DNA from: a virus
Virus record (IMG/VR): IMGVR_UViG_3300050343_000255
Coordinates: 1-64,000 of that record
DNA: 64,000 nucleotides
Reading direction: 5' to 3' (one strand)
Positions 17,164 through 24,728 of this stretch are shown piece after piece. The position numbers were made by a program, and so were the translations under genes. The stretch's first letter is position 1. Every line of letters starts with the position of its first letter. The notes under the pieces were generated by a model that had not been told where the DNA came from, searched no databases, and was given only the letters and a program-made list of their open reading frames with translations.

Positions 17164-17682
17164 ATGAACGCTATTGCTTCAACTCACTACGTAGGTATAC
17201 ACCGTACGTCTCCATCTAAACAACGCATCGTGCATGCGTTTGACTTGGACGACACTATTACGATCAAACCTGATCACTTCAACAACATAGGCATGACCAA
17301 AGACGAGTTCTTTGATGCCTCCAGGTCATTCAAACCTGATGACCGTGTTGTTGATTTACTACGGATGATGCATCAGTGGGGCGATTCAATCGCTATCTGC
17401 ACTGCTCGTCCATCCGACAGGCTCACTGAATCCTATAACTGGCTTCGCAAGTGGTCTATTCCATTCGATTGCATACTTGTTTCCACTGGTGTGGACAACA
17501 GCGGTAATACCAAGCAGCACATGCTTCAGTATTTACGCAAGCAATACCGGATGGTTGGCACCCTTATCGATGACAGTCCATACAACATTGAAGGTGCACG
17601 CCTTCAGAGGATCAAGCGTATCCATGTACTCAAGAATTGTGAGTACTGGGCTGCCCATCCTGAGAGCGTGGTCAAGGTTTGA
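17164..17682 (+). CDS. HAD-superfamily phosphatase
   Basis: 172 residues. HAD motif I is AFDLDDTIT with nucleophile Asp27 and acid/base Asp29. Motif II lies in ICTARPSD (Thr), and motif IV in LIDDSPYN with paired Asp. There is almost no cap, as in small phosphatases such as deoxyribonucleotidases or the phosphatase domain of polynucleotide kinases. The substrate is probably a phosphorylated nucleotide or nucleic-acid end, but the sequence alone does not fix it. The start at 17164 follows the leader hairpin. Confidence 0.8.
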   Translation: MNAIASTHYVGIHRTSPSKQRIVHAFDLDDTITIKPDHFNNIGMTKDEFFDASRSFKPDDRVVDLLRMMHQWGDSIAICTARPSDRLTESYNWLRKWSIPFDCILVSTGVDNSGNTKQHMLQYLRKQYRMVGTLIDDSPYNIEGARLQRIKRIHVLKNCEYWAAHPESVVKV

Positions 17683-17802
17683 AGTTAGTTCTCTATTTCC
17701 TTCTAGCCTTCTACTTCAATGCAGAAGCTACATCCATAGGTCTATGCCTACTACCTCCTCTTAGTGGGACGGTTAAGCATGACATTTGTTCCGATGAACA
17801 AT

Positions 17803-17820
17803 AGCCGCTAACTCGCGGCT
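17803..17820 (+). promoter_or_regulatory. Intergenic hairpin
   Basis: AGCCGC-TAACTC-GCGGCT followed by TTCTTTTC, six-pair stem with partial T-run; terminator-like and upstream of the tiny gene at 17851. Confidence 0.5.
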
Positions 17821-17850
17821 TTCTTTTCTCGTGTCCAATGAATTGTCACT

Positions 17851-17973
17851 ATGACTGATGTACAACTACGTGCTGCTGCTCGCCTTAAAGCTGAACTCCT
17901 ACGTCAGACTAAAGAGCGAGTACGTGACGCCTATTACCTGCGTAAAGCAGGGGTCATGACAGCCATCGTGTGA
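17851..17973 (+). CDS. Tiny basic helical protein
   Basis: 40 residues, strongly helical and basic (RAAARLKAELLRQTKERVRD). Its TGA stop overlaps the left arm of the next nested hairpin. Could bind nucleic acid; unknown. Confidence 0.5.
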   Translation: MTDVQLRAAARLKAELLRQTKERVRDAYYLRKAGVMTAIV

Positions 17974-18016
17974 ACACTTGAGGGTCGCTGACTCGCGACT
18001 CTCTTTTTTAGTGTTC
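17972..18016 (+). promoter_or_regulatory. Nested intergenic hairpin with covarying outer stem
   Basis: Outer arms GAACACT/AGTGTTC (7 perfect pairs) enclose GAGGGTCGC...GCGACTCTC. Compared with GAACACA/TGTGTTC at 14132 and 14361, the last pair changed from A-T to T-A, a compensatory swap. Confidence 0.7.
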
Positions 18017-18033
18017 TTCAAATCGAATGCTTA

Positions 18034-18243
18034 ATGGCAATCACCTACGACTTCACCATTGTTGCTACCAACATTACTGGTTTGTCTAAGGTGGTTCCTC
18101 AGAACGAAGCTGCGTTCTGCTATCTCGTAGATGAAACCGATTACACCGTCTTTGCTGACGGTTCCACCGCTCTATTCCAAGAGCGTGTCGGTGACTTTAT
18201 CTCCGATGCAGGCCACGCACACATGTGCTGCGATATCGCTTGA
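18034..18243 (+). CDS. Hypothetical early protein
   Basis: 69 residues, MAITYDFTIVATNITGLSKV at the start, then CYLVDETDYTVFADGSTALF. Looks like a small beta-rich fold. Flanked by hairpins on both sides. No family recognised. Confidence 0.62.
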   Translation: MAITYDFTIVATNITGLSKVVPQNEAAFCYLVDETDYTVFADGSTALFQERVGDFISDAGHAHMCCDIA

Positions 18244-18256
18244 GTTGACCACCACT

Positions 18257-18272
18257 GGCGCAAATTTGCGCC
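18257..18272 (+). promoter_or_regulatory. Intergenic palindrome
   Basis: GGCGCAAATTTGCGCC, a perfect 16-base palindrome followed by TTTCTCATTTTTTG; terminator-like. Confidence 0.55.
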
Positions 18273-18303
18273 TTTCTCATTTTTTGTAATTTAAGAGGTT
18301 TAT

Positions 18304-18696
18304 TTGACCCAATCTTTCAACGTCCCTGATGGCATCTCTATGGATGAGCTTACGTCTCATCTTAAGGATGCGCCAAATGAATCAGATATTCACGATGAGT
18401 GCACCTGTGAACATGCAGAAAATACAGAAGAGTTAATGGAGCTTGCTTCAGAGCAGATCGCATTAACTGGACGTATGACAGATGATCCTGTTACATTCCA
18501 CAAAATCATGATGGTCATGATCATTTCTAACATGATCGACTTTCACATGAATGTTGCAACTAACGCAACTGGAATGGATGAAGATACATCTCATGCATGG
18601 ATTCGTGATGCTGGCAAATTACAAGCAGTCATGAACATCCTTACGACTATCTCATGTGGTCCTGATGACCCGTATGTAACTGCAACTTGCAACTGA
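18304..18696 (+). CDS. Hypothetical acidic early protein
   Basis: 130 residues starting at TTG. Acidic, with a Cys/His patch (HDECTCEHAENTEELM) and a Met/His-rich helix (FHKIMMVMIISNMIDFHMNV). No family recognised. The start is the first plausible codon after the palindrome. Confidence 0.58.
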   Translation: MTQSFNVPDGISMDELTSHLKDAPNESDIHDECTCEHAENTEELMELASEQIALTGRMTDDPVTFHKIMMVMIISNMIDFHMNVATNATGMDEDTSHAWIRDAGKLQAVMNILTTISCGPDDPYVTATCN

Positions 18697-18706
18697 TTGC
18701 CTCAAT

Positions 18707-18724
18707 AGCCGCTTAACAGCGGCT
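18707..18724 (+). promoter_or_regulatory. Intergenic hairpin
   Basis: AGCCGC-TTAACA-GCGGCT followed by TTCTTTTTACATGTTCTTT, leading into the SSB-like gene. Loop motif CTTAnCAG. Confidence 0.55.
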
Positions 18725-18757
18725 TTCTTTTTACATGTTCTTTATCAAAGGTTCCCT

Positions 18758-19243
18758 TTGAACAACACTTCACCTCGCTACGCTCAGTTCAACGCTCTCA
18801 CCGTCACCGGTCGCATCTTCAATGCTGAGATCGTGGACAACAAAGGCAACAAGTTCTTGAGTGTATCCGTAATCAGCACTGCCTCCAAGGATGGCGCTGA
18901 CTTGGTCTACACCTTCAACAACTCCAATGGCTTGATGAGCCTCTTTGAGAAGGGTTACTTCTGCAAAGGCCGTCAAGTCACTATCACTGGACACCTTCAC
19001 AACGTCTCTGAGGTTTACACCACACAGACTGGTGAAGTTCGCATGCGTAAGCGCCCTGAGATCCACCTCACAGGCGTAAACGTGCTTGATGGTGGCCTTG
19101 GTCCTATGCCTAACGCAGAAGGACAAGCACAGCGTCTCTCAGCTGGCACTGTCATCACTCAAGTGGGAACACCTGAGGTTGACGAAACTCCATCTATGGA
19201 GCCTGTTGAAGAAGCAGAAGAAGAGCTTGTAGCTCTTTATTGA
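18758..19243 (+). CDS. Single-stranded DNA-binding protein-like (OB fold)
   Basis: 161 residues starting at TTG. The pattern ALTVTGRIFNAEIVDNKGNK followed by FLSVSVIST and CKGRQVTITGHLH fits an OB-fold SSB. The C-terminus is acidic and ends VEEAEEELVALY, like the acidic aromatic-ended tails that dock partner proteins in SSBs and T7 gp2.5. It would coat ssDNA in replication. A second OB-fold protein is encoded at 37139. Expression leader and terminator flank it as a single-gene unit. Confidence 0.7.
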   Translation: MNNTSPRYAQFNALTVTGRIFNAEIVDNKGNKFLSVSVISTASKDGADLVYTFNNSNGLMSLFEKGYFCKGRQVTITGHLHNVSEVYTTQTGEVRMRKRPEIHLTGVNVLDGGLGPMPNAEGQAQRLSAGTVITQVGTPEVDETPSMEPVEEAEEELVALY

Positions 19244-19251
19244 TAACAACT

Positions 19252-19285
19252 CCCGGCCGTGTATCCCACGGCTGGGTTTTTTCTT
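19252..19285 (+). terminator. Rho-independent terminator
   Basis: CCCGGCCGTG-TATCC-CACGGCTGGG followed by TTTTTTCTTTTTTT. Strong terminator after the SSB-like gene. Confidence 0.8.
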
Positions 19286-19295
19286 TTTTTAAACT

Positions 19296-19376
19296 ATGGA
19301 CATCGCAATCTATCTAACTATCTATGCCACGTTCGCAATCTACTGCTACGTCCTCACCAAAGTCCAAGAGGACTGA
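19296..19376 (+). CDS. Single-span membrane peptide
   Basis: 26 residues, IAIYLTIYATFAIYCYVLT as one membrane helix with a charged end (KVQED). Overlaps the next gene out of frame. Short, so coding status is uncertain. Confidence 0.4.
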   Translation: MDIAIYLTIYATFAIYCYVLTKVQED

Positions 19377-19572
19377 TTGGACATACACCCTAAGTAAAAG
19401 CAGGTATGGGTTATACACATCTATTCTTACTGACGGCACCCGAATGGTCACTGGAATGACAGAAGAAGGTGTTCGTGTAGTTACGGACACTATTCACATC
19501 CCTGTCATGAAAGGTGAGTTCGATGGGTACACGTCAATACCACGTAAGGGTGTAGTGGACGGGAAGCTTTAG
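19324..19572 (+). CDS. Hypothetical early protein
   Basis: 82 residues, beta-rich body (GLYTSILTDGTRMVTGMTEE). It starts inside the preceding membrane peptide in another frame and its stop overlaps the convergent minus-strand gene by four bases. No family recognised. Confidence 0.52.
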   Translation: MPRSQSTATSSPKSKRTDWTYTLSKSRYGLYTSILTDGTRMVTGMTEEGVRVVTDTIHIPVMKGEFDGYTSIPRKGVVDGKL

Positions 19573-20507
19573 TGCTTGCCGTTCTTACCGTTCTTGCCGT
19601 TTGAACGGAGCACGCCTTCTTCAATGGTTACATCACCCCCACCACTATCAATGACAAGTGAACGTTCACGGTTTGCACCTGGACTATCTGCACGAGTGCT
19701 TCCGCTTACCGCTTGACGATAAGCATCTAACACTGAACTGTCTGCAAATCGTTTGTCATTAAATCCATAATTCATTGCACGACCTTCCTGTTTGCCAACC
19801 ATATTTTGAAAATCTTTGTACTTTAATAAACGTTGAATATCAACGTCATCTAATACTTCACTATTGTATAACCCAGCAGCATTAATACGACGACGTGCAC
19901 CATCAATTAACTCAAGTCGCTTTGGACCTTCAGAATCTCCAAGCATTTGATTAATCAATGATAGTTCTGGACGCAACCTAGTACCACCTTGACTATTGGA
20001 TTCTAAATGTCCTTGATCTTGTGATCTACCAATGATTGGTGCATCTGTATAAAGATCTCTTCCATATGAGCCTTTGTATAGCAACTCTTTTACAGCATCA
20101 ATCTTTGAATCACGATTGCCTGCAGCTTTGCCATGCAATCCTCGTGTTGCAAGCATTTCAAGAGATTGTCCGTCTAATAAATTAGCCAGTATCTCTGCAC
20201 GTTCATAATCTAAATCATTTGCACTTGGATTTTCTCCTGCAGATAACTCTCTTTTGCCTGTTTTTATAAAGTCTTTTTCAACTCGCTCTGCAGCATCAAG
20301 AGCTTGCATGAGTAATGAAGGTGTATAAGCTTCTGCTTCAACAGCTTCAACTCCTAATGAACCCTCGTTACCAGCCCGAGTTGATGATAAATCAGCAATG
20401 TTTCCTGAATCATCACGTACAAATTTTAAATTAGACGGTGCCAGTAGATCACGTTCAATTGCTTTTAACGAATAATCATTATTACTGTTTAAATTCCTTG
20501 CACGCAC
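19569..20507 (-). CDS. Virion-type or nuclease-like protein on the minus strand
   Basis: 312 residues. The central IIGRSQDQGHLESNSQGGTR with a following LSLINQMLG resembles the Gly-His ... Asn arrangement of HNH-like nucleases, but no zinc cysteines are present and the match is weak. The C-terminus repeats NGKNGKNGKH. A TACAATGA element lies 53 bases upstream. It may be a displaced virion gene or a mobile nuclease; I cannot decide. Confidence 0.5.
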   Translation of the reverse strand: MRARNLNSNNDYSLKAIERDLLAPSNLKFVRDDSGNIADLSSTRAGNEGSLGVEAVEAEAYTPSLLMQALDAAERVEKDFIKTGKRELSAGENPSANDLDYERAEILANLLDGQSLEMLATRGLHGKAAGNRDSKIDAVKELLYKGSYGRDLYTDAPIIGRSQDQGHLESNSQGGTRLRPELSLINQMLGDSEGPKRLELIDGARRRINAAGLYNSEVLDDVDIQRLLKYKDFQNMVGKQEGRAMNYGFNDKRFADSSVLDAYRQAVSGSTRADSPGANRERSLVIDSGGGDVTIEEGVLRSNGKNGKNGKH

Positions 20508-20600
20508 TCATACACATACCTATGATTATTAATTCACATAGATATCACTTACTTCTTCTTCATTGTATTTAATTTAGATAACTAACTTGGACTGCTAATT

Positions 20601-20616
20601 GACGCTTACCAGCGTC
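20601..20616 (+). promoter_or_regulatory. Intergenic hairpin
   Basis: GACGCTTACCAGCGTC with outer arms GGAC (20589) and GTCC (20629); followed by TTT and the start codon at 20650. Confidence 0.55.
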
Positions 20617-20649
20617 TCTATGTTTTAGTGTCCTTTGACATCTAGATCT

Positions 20650-20871
20650 ATGGAACAACAAATGATCCTGATCTCTAAACCAGAAGTTGAAAGGTTGCTA
20701 GGCAAACTTCAACGAGCAGAAGGCTATTGCCGTAATGCACGTTCGTCTATTCCTTTCAACCCTGAAACGGACATCCACGCAGAACCTGAAGAGTTCTTTG
20801 TCGGATCCTCAGGATTCGCAGGACTTGTCATGCGTGATGCAATCCAATCACTCGAATCACATCTGAACTAA
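20650..20871 (+). CDS. Hypothetical early protein
   Basis: 73 residues from ATG 20650 (MEQQMILISKPEVERLLGKL). Helical. The start is chosen after the GTGTCCTTT leader motif. Its TAA overlaps the next ATG. No family recognised. Confidence 0.6.
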   Translation: MEQQMILISKPEVERLLGKLQRAEGYCRNARSSIPFNPETDIHAEPEEFFVGSSGFAGLVMRDAIQSLESHLN

Positions 20872-21257
20872 TGGGAACTCGATCTGCTATTGGCTATCTT
20901 CAACCGTCCGGTAGGGTCCGTGCGGTTTATTGCCATTGGGATGGTTATCCTGAACACCAACTCCCAATACTTAAGTCGAAGTACAACACCTTCGCCAAAG
21001 TAAGAGCTCTGATTAAACCTGGCTCTATGTCATCCTTAGAGTCCAGTCGTACTTGGGATTCAGAATTTTGTGACCCACAGCCTCTGTATCACGCAGAGCG
21101 TGGGCACGGTGATAAACCCAAAACCAGTAGCAAACCATTTGATTACTGGCGTGACATGGACTGTGAGTACTTGTATGTCTTCAATGGCTCTTGGTGGATT
21201 ACATATTCACTAACTGATAAGCCATTTACAGGTATGCATATCCATAATGAAACCTAA
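20871..21257 (+). CDS. Conserved-type phage protein of unknown function
   Basis: 128 residues starting MGTRSAIGYLQPSGRVRAVY with CHWDGYPEHQLPIL, a compact well-formed domain rich in Trp and Tyr. I regard it as typical of conserved cyanophage hypothetical proteins, but no function is known to me. Start overlaps the previous stop (TAATG), so the two genes are coupled. Confidence 0.7.
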   Translation: MGTRSAIGYLQPSGRVRAVYCHWDGYPEHQLPILKSKYNTFAKVRALIKPGSMSSLESSRTWDSEFCDPQPLYHAERGHGDKPKTSSKPFDYWRDMDCEYLYVFNGSWWITYSLTDKPFTGMHIHNET

Positions 21258-21291
21258 CCCATCTAAGTATATTTTTACCTAGTATGGATTG

Positions 21292-21396
21292 GTGTTCCCG
21301 TAGAAGAACAGCGGCAGGGACACTCAATTAGGTTTCAGACATTTTTGCTGTTTCTGTCTGAGTAATTAACCGGGTCGCCCCTTTTGGTGGCTCGGT
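21292..21396 (+). ncRNA. Structured leader upstream of ferredoxin
   Basis: Three successive hairpins fill the ferredoxin leader: GTGTTCCC with GGGACAC (21292-21323), TCAGAC with GTCTGA (21335-21361) and ACCGGGTCGCC with GGTGGCTCGGT (21369-21396). The last ends about 40 bases before the ferredoxin ATG. It may be a terminator plus regulatory leader; no known class matched. Confidence 0.45.
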
Positions 21397-21436
21397 CCCT
21401 TACTCGATCACATATATACACTCAAAAAGATTCACC

Positions 21437-21730
21437 ATGGCTAATTACACAATCGAAGTCACTACTGAAGATGGTGGCAACTTTACTTTCCCTTGTGAAA
21501 GTGACCAGTACATCATTGAAGCTGCTGAAGAAGCAGGCGTTGAACTCAACTATTCATGCCGTGCTGGTGCATGCTCAACCTGTGTAAGCAAGCTTGTGTC
21601 TGGCACTGTTGATCAATCAGATCAAAGCTATTTGGACGATGACCAACAAGCAGAGGGCTTCTTTATGTCCTGTGTTGCTTATCCAACCTCTGACGTAAAA
21701 ATGATCTCTGATGTTGAAGACCAACTCTGA
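21437..21730 (+). CDS. petF: Plant-type 2Fe-2S ferredoxin
   Basis: 97 residues, full length for cyanobacterial PetF-type ferredoxins. The cluster ligands are Cys41, Cys46, Cys49 and Cys79 (CRAGACSTC ... FMSC). It carries electrons from photosystem I to reductive enzymes; in a phage it could feed ribonucleotide reductase through thioredoxin or divert electrons during infection. A long structured leader precedes it and a tiny acidic gene follows. Confidence 0.96.
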   Translation: MANYTIEVTTEDGGNFTFPCESDQYIIEAAEEAGVELNYSCRAGACSTCVSKLVSGTVDQSDQSYLDDDQQAEGFFMSCVAYPTSDVKMISDVEDQL

Positions 21731-21740
21731 CCTAACATTT

Positions 21741-21863
21741 ATGACTGAACAACCTGACAAGTTCCCCTTCGACGATATCGAAGAACTGGAACGTGAAGAA
21801 GATGAGCTGCCTGCTATCCCTGCATGGCCCTCTATCTTTGAATCAAGCACACCTAAGAATTAA
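21741..21863 (+). CDS. Tiny acidic protein
   Basis: 40 residues, DDIEELEREEDELPAIPAW in the middle. Lies ten bases after ferredoxin and is probably co-transcribed. Too short to classify; its acidity could suit docking to a partner. Confidence 0.5.
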   Translation: MTEQPDKFPFDDIEELEREEDELPAIPAWPSIFESSTPKN

Positions 21864-21896
21864 GTAAAATATCCATAGCATATAAATTTATTAGCT

Positions 21897-22511
21897 ATGG
21901 GTAAAAAGAAGAAGCCTTTTGAAGTTGATAGATACTTTTCTGGTGGCGGTAGACAAGCAACCGCAGGCAAAGACAGTACTGCAGAATTAAGTATCGACGG
22001 TAAGTCCTTTCATTACCGTGATCCAAGAAATCCCGAATCTAACGAAGCGGTTCAAGCTAATTATCGCGGAGATTCCGGCAGTGCTGAAGATAATATGAGT
22101 AAAAATGCGTATGCATATACGAATCCTCTATATGATTATTCATATGGGCAAGTACGAGATGCTGCAAAAGATTTAGATATTGGCAACGTTAATAGTAAAG
22201 GAGAAGTTAAACAAATACTCAATCGTATTCGAAGTGGCAGTCAATCAAAAGCTGAAGACTTTAAAGATGACTTCATTGAGAAGAAAGTTGCACCAAGAGT
22301 GAACTCTAATACTGAAGTAGAAATCCCCAGCGCTTCTGCTGGTGATAACAGTATTGCATCTCCGATTGATCAAACAAACGGAATTGACATTGCTGGTAGT
22401 CGTAATGATGCTGATCAGAATAATTCTATTGATCAAGAACAAGCAGGGAGCTTTCTTGACAAATACAAACTATCTCTCAAAAGCAACGAAGGTTTGAACC
22501 TAACGCGCTGA
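21897..22511 (+). CDS. Virion-type protein sharing a repeat motif with the 1083-1958 protein
   Basis: 204 residues. Residues about 145-180 read ASAGDNSIASPIDQTNGIDI and ADQNNSIDQ, matching the Asn/Asp-rich segment of the 1083-1958 protein. The N-terminus is basic. A TAAAATAT element lies 25 bases upstream. It appears to be a displaced late gene within the early block. Function unknown. Confidence 0.6.
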   Translation: MGKKKKPFEVDRYFSGGGRQATAGKDSTAELSIDGKSFHYRDPRNPESNEAVQANYRGDSGSAEDNMSKNAYAYTNPLYDYSYGQVRDAAKDLDIGNVNSKGEVKQILNRIRSGSQSKAEDFKDDFIEKKVAPRVNSNTEVEIPSASAGDNSIASPIDQTNGIDIAGSRNDADQNNSIDQEQAGSFLDKYKLSLKSNEGLNLTR

Positions 22512-22521
22512 TTCTTCTGCG

Positions 22522-22668
22522 CAAAAACTACAAAGCTACACTTGCTACGCTACTTTCCTATATGTGCATTTTTAAAAAGATAGTAATAAGAGAGGAGACT
22601 GCGTAATAAAAAAAGATATATATAGGGAACTTGTGCGTTTTGCGTAGTTTACGTAGTTCGCCTAGTAC
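22522..22668 (+). repeat. Dispersed control element, copy R2
   Basis: AAAAACTAC, then TTGCTACGCTAC, CCTATAT, TTTTTAAAAAG, AGATATATATAGGG and TTTGCGTAGTTTACGTAGTTCG in that order, matching R1. The gene-free stretch 22512-22855 (344 bases) holds only this element and unstructured sequence before the next start codon. Confidence 0.6.
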
Positions 22669-22855
22669 CCCAAAAAAGGCATTTTTAATTGCGGCGCAAG
22701 CACATTCACGCAAAAAAACGCTTTTTAAAAACCGCTACAAAACCTATCTGCGGCTCTTGTTGCGACAGTTACAAATCGTAACCGAGCCCAGAATTGGCAA
22801 CAATGCTCTATTTGGACCGATTTTTCGTTATTTTATGCCCATTCAAGTCGCTTTT

Positions 22856-23203
22856 ATGCAGCGCATCGACGTTCCTTGTGACGAAAAATTCGCTGCTGTT
22901 CTCAAAGAGTACTGCGCCTACTGGGGCATGACTATGGGAGAGCTCATGTACGAAGCAGCGAAGCAGCACATCCACTCATCTGCACAAGTGTGTGATCTTG
23001 CAGATGGCCTTTTGCGTAAGCAGGGGATGATCCCTGATAAACGCTCAGCAAAACACTGTTATGGCTTTTTATGCCGGTGCTGCAAACATCAGCTTGCTTG
23101 CAGAACTGGTCTTTATAAAAACGAATGGGAGATTGCTGAACAACACCAGCATTTGTTAAAAGAACAACCTGAAGCATGTTCATGTGACAGGTGTATTTCA
23201 TGA
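22856..23203 (+). CDS. RHH-like plus cysteine-cluster protein, copy A
   Basis: 115 residues from ATG 22856 (MQRIDVPCDEKFAAVLKEY). The first 45 residues look like a ribbon-helix-helix DNA-binding fold: one strand, then two helices with WGMTMGELMYEAA. The C-terminal half holds closely spaced cysteines (CYGFLCRCCKHQLAC) that could bind zinc or an Fe-S cluster. An adjoining gene encodes a clear paralogue. The start is placed by comparison with it; the frame is open further upstream into repeat R2. Probable transcription regulator. Confidence 0.62.
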   Translation: MQRIDVPCDEKFAAVLKEYCAYWGMTMGELMYEAAKQHIHSSAQVCDLADGLLRKQGMIPDKRSAKHCYGFLCRCCKHQLACRTGLYKNEWEIAEQHQHLLKEQPEACSCDRCIS

Positions 23204-23517
23204 AAAAACTTCAAGTGCAAATGCCTGACCCATGTCATGCGGTATTAAAGGACTATGCCAATGCTTGGGGCATGACAATGTCTGAAGTGATGTATGAAGC
23301 CACTCGTTGCTTTATGCACAAACATTCAGAGAATTGTGGATACATCAATTCATTATTTACATTTAGACGTATCAAAGCTGACAAACGACTTACCAAAGAA
23401 TGTTATGGACATCCTTGTTTTGCCTGTGAGCACCTAGTTGCCTGTAAAACAGGACAATACAAAGGTGGCTGGGAAATGTCTGAAAAAGTATCTGAGTATA
23501 TTAATCTGCAAGCTTAA
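23200..23517 (+). CDS. RHH-like plus cysteine-cluster protein, copy B
   Basis: 105 residues from ATG 23200, overlapping the stop of copy A (ATGA). It shares with copy A AVLKDYANAWGMTMSEVMYE and CYGHPCFACEHLVACKTG, i.e. the same two-helix region and C-x4-C-x2-C-x5-C pattern. Tandem duplicates with coupled translation suggest a heteromeric regulator. No named family assigned. Confidence 0.62.
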   Translation: MKKLQVQMPDPCHAVLKDYANAWGMTMSEVMYEATRCFMHKHSENCGYINSLFTFRRIKADKRLTKECYGHPCFACEHLVACKTGQYKGGWEMSEKVSEYINLQA

Positions 23518-23642
23518 TTTTTTTTGCCTGAAAGCTTAACAATAAGTTAGACGATTGATATCTGTATGTCTTGATATATTTAATCCAATAAATGTATCAA
23601 CGCAAACGTTGCTCTTGTGGTGTGAATAATCATACTTTCATT

Positions 23643-23658
23643 GTCGCTTAGCAGCGAC
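23643..23658 (+). promoter_or_regulatory. Intergenic hairpin
   Basis: GTCGC-TTAGCA-GCGAC, loop motif CTTAnCAG, upstream of the DUF932 gene. Confidence 0.5.
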
Positions 23659-23694
23659 TTTCACAACTGGTGTCCAATACATGGCTACAACCAA

Positions 23695-24651
23695 ATGCCC
23701 TCAAATTTCACATCTGGCTGGCTCGGCAATGGAGAACGTGCATGGCACGGGCAAGGGGTTGTCACCCCTGGCACACTCCCAGCGCGAGAAGCGTTTGAAA
23801 CAGCAGACGCACTATTTTCTGTCGAGAAGCGCGAGCTCTTCTTCCCCAACAGCAACGCACTTCCAACCAATGATGAGTCCTTGTGGCTCCCATCAAACTC
23901 CTACGGAGTTGTGCGAACTGACACCCAAGCCTTGCTCGGAGTTGTCACCAAGCAATACGAGATCGTCCAAAACGAATCGCTCCTACGCATGGCGGAGTTC
24001 ATCCGTGAAGAGGCAGACATGGACTGCGTCATCGTTCTATCGGACGGAGCCAAAGTCTGTTTTACCGCCACACTCCGTGGTGCGGAGACGGACATCGTCC
24101 CTGGAGACACCGTCAAACGACGAATTGTTGGTTACTTGGGCCACGACGGTAAAACCGGCTGTGGAGCAAAGTTCACAAACATCCGTGTGGTTTGCCAAAA
24201 CACTTTGACTGCAGCCCTATCTGGGACTGGTGCTTCTTCAAGCATCACTCACAAGGGAACTGCTAACGCTAACTTCGATGCTCTTATCAATAGCATTGAC
24301 GTATCCCGTCAGGATTTTGTAACTGAGTGCGAGCTTATGCGTGAGTTCTCACGTACCGCTATGAGCATGAGTGCTTTCAACGACTATGTCGATGAAGTGT
24401 ATAACGTAAATGAAGGTGACATCCTTCGTAAACGACAGAAGCTTGAGCAAGCATTCCGTGTTGGATACGGTTCTGAATATGCCTCTTTCAGTCTTTGGAA
24501 TGGCTTCAATGCCATCACACAGCTAGAAACAAGCACACGCGGTCAGACTGCTGCTAAGTCTCGTGCACAGTTTGCACGCGGTACTTTCGGTCTGGGTGCA
24601 CAGATAAGCAAGAAAGCTTTCTCTATTGCACAAGAACTAGTTACAGCCTGA
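23695..24651 (+). CDS. DUF932 / phage-plasmid-like protein
   Basis: 318 residues from ATG 23695. MPSNFTSGWLGNGERAWHGQ at the start and VVTKQYEIVQNESLLRMAEF, then FTNIRVVCQNTLTAAL, are the hallmarks of the DUF932 family found on phages and plasmids. The molecular role is unknown; some members sit with replication or SSB genes. Longer in-frame extensions upstream run through the hairpin and are unlikely. Confidence 0.85.
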   Translation: MPSNFTSGWLGNGERAWHGQGVVTPGTLPAREAFETADALFSVEKRELFFPNSNALPTNDESLWLPSNSYGVVRTDTQALLGVVTKQYEIVQNESLLRMAEFIREEADMDCVIVLSDGAKVCFTATLRGAETDIVPGDTVKRRIVGYLGHDGKTGCGAKFTNIRVVCQNTLTAALSGTGASSSITHKGTANANFDALINSIDVSRQDFVTECELMREFSRTAMSMSAFNDYVDEVYNVNEGDILRKRQKLEQAFRVGYGSEYASFSLWNGFNAITQLETSTRGQTAAKSRAQFARGTFGLGAQISKKAFSIAQELVTA

Positions 24652-24662
24652 TCGTTAACATT

Positions 24663-24684
24663 GAGGGTACGCATGAGTGCCCTC
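24663..24684 (+). terminator. Intergenic hairpin, weak terminator
   Basis: GAGGGTAC-GCATGA-GTGCCCTC stem after the DUF932 gene, followed by TAATTGTTACTTT; only a weak T-run. Confidence 0.45.
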
Positions 24685-24728
24685 TAATTGTTACTTTATA
24701 TCTTCATGCAAGCTAAGAATAACCTTAT

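Noticed and set aside
23594-23650. A 19-codon peptide with CSC before the hairpin at 23643
   Set aside because: Too short and overlaps the hairpin; nothing supports translation.
23681-24208. A 175-codon frame starting ATGGCTACAACC
   Set aside because: It runs in a different frame over the clear DUF932 protein and its translation is Ser/Thr/Arg-rich and without domain character.
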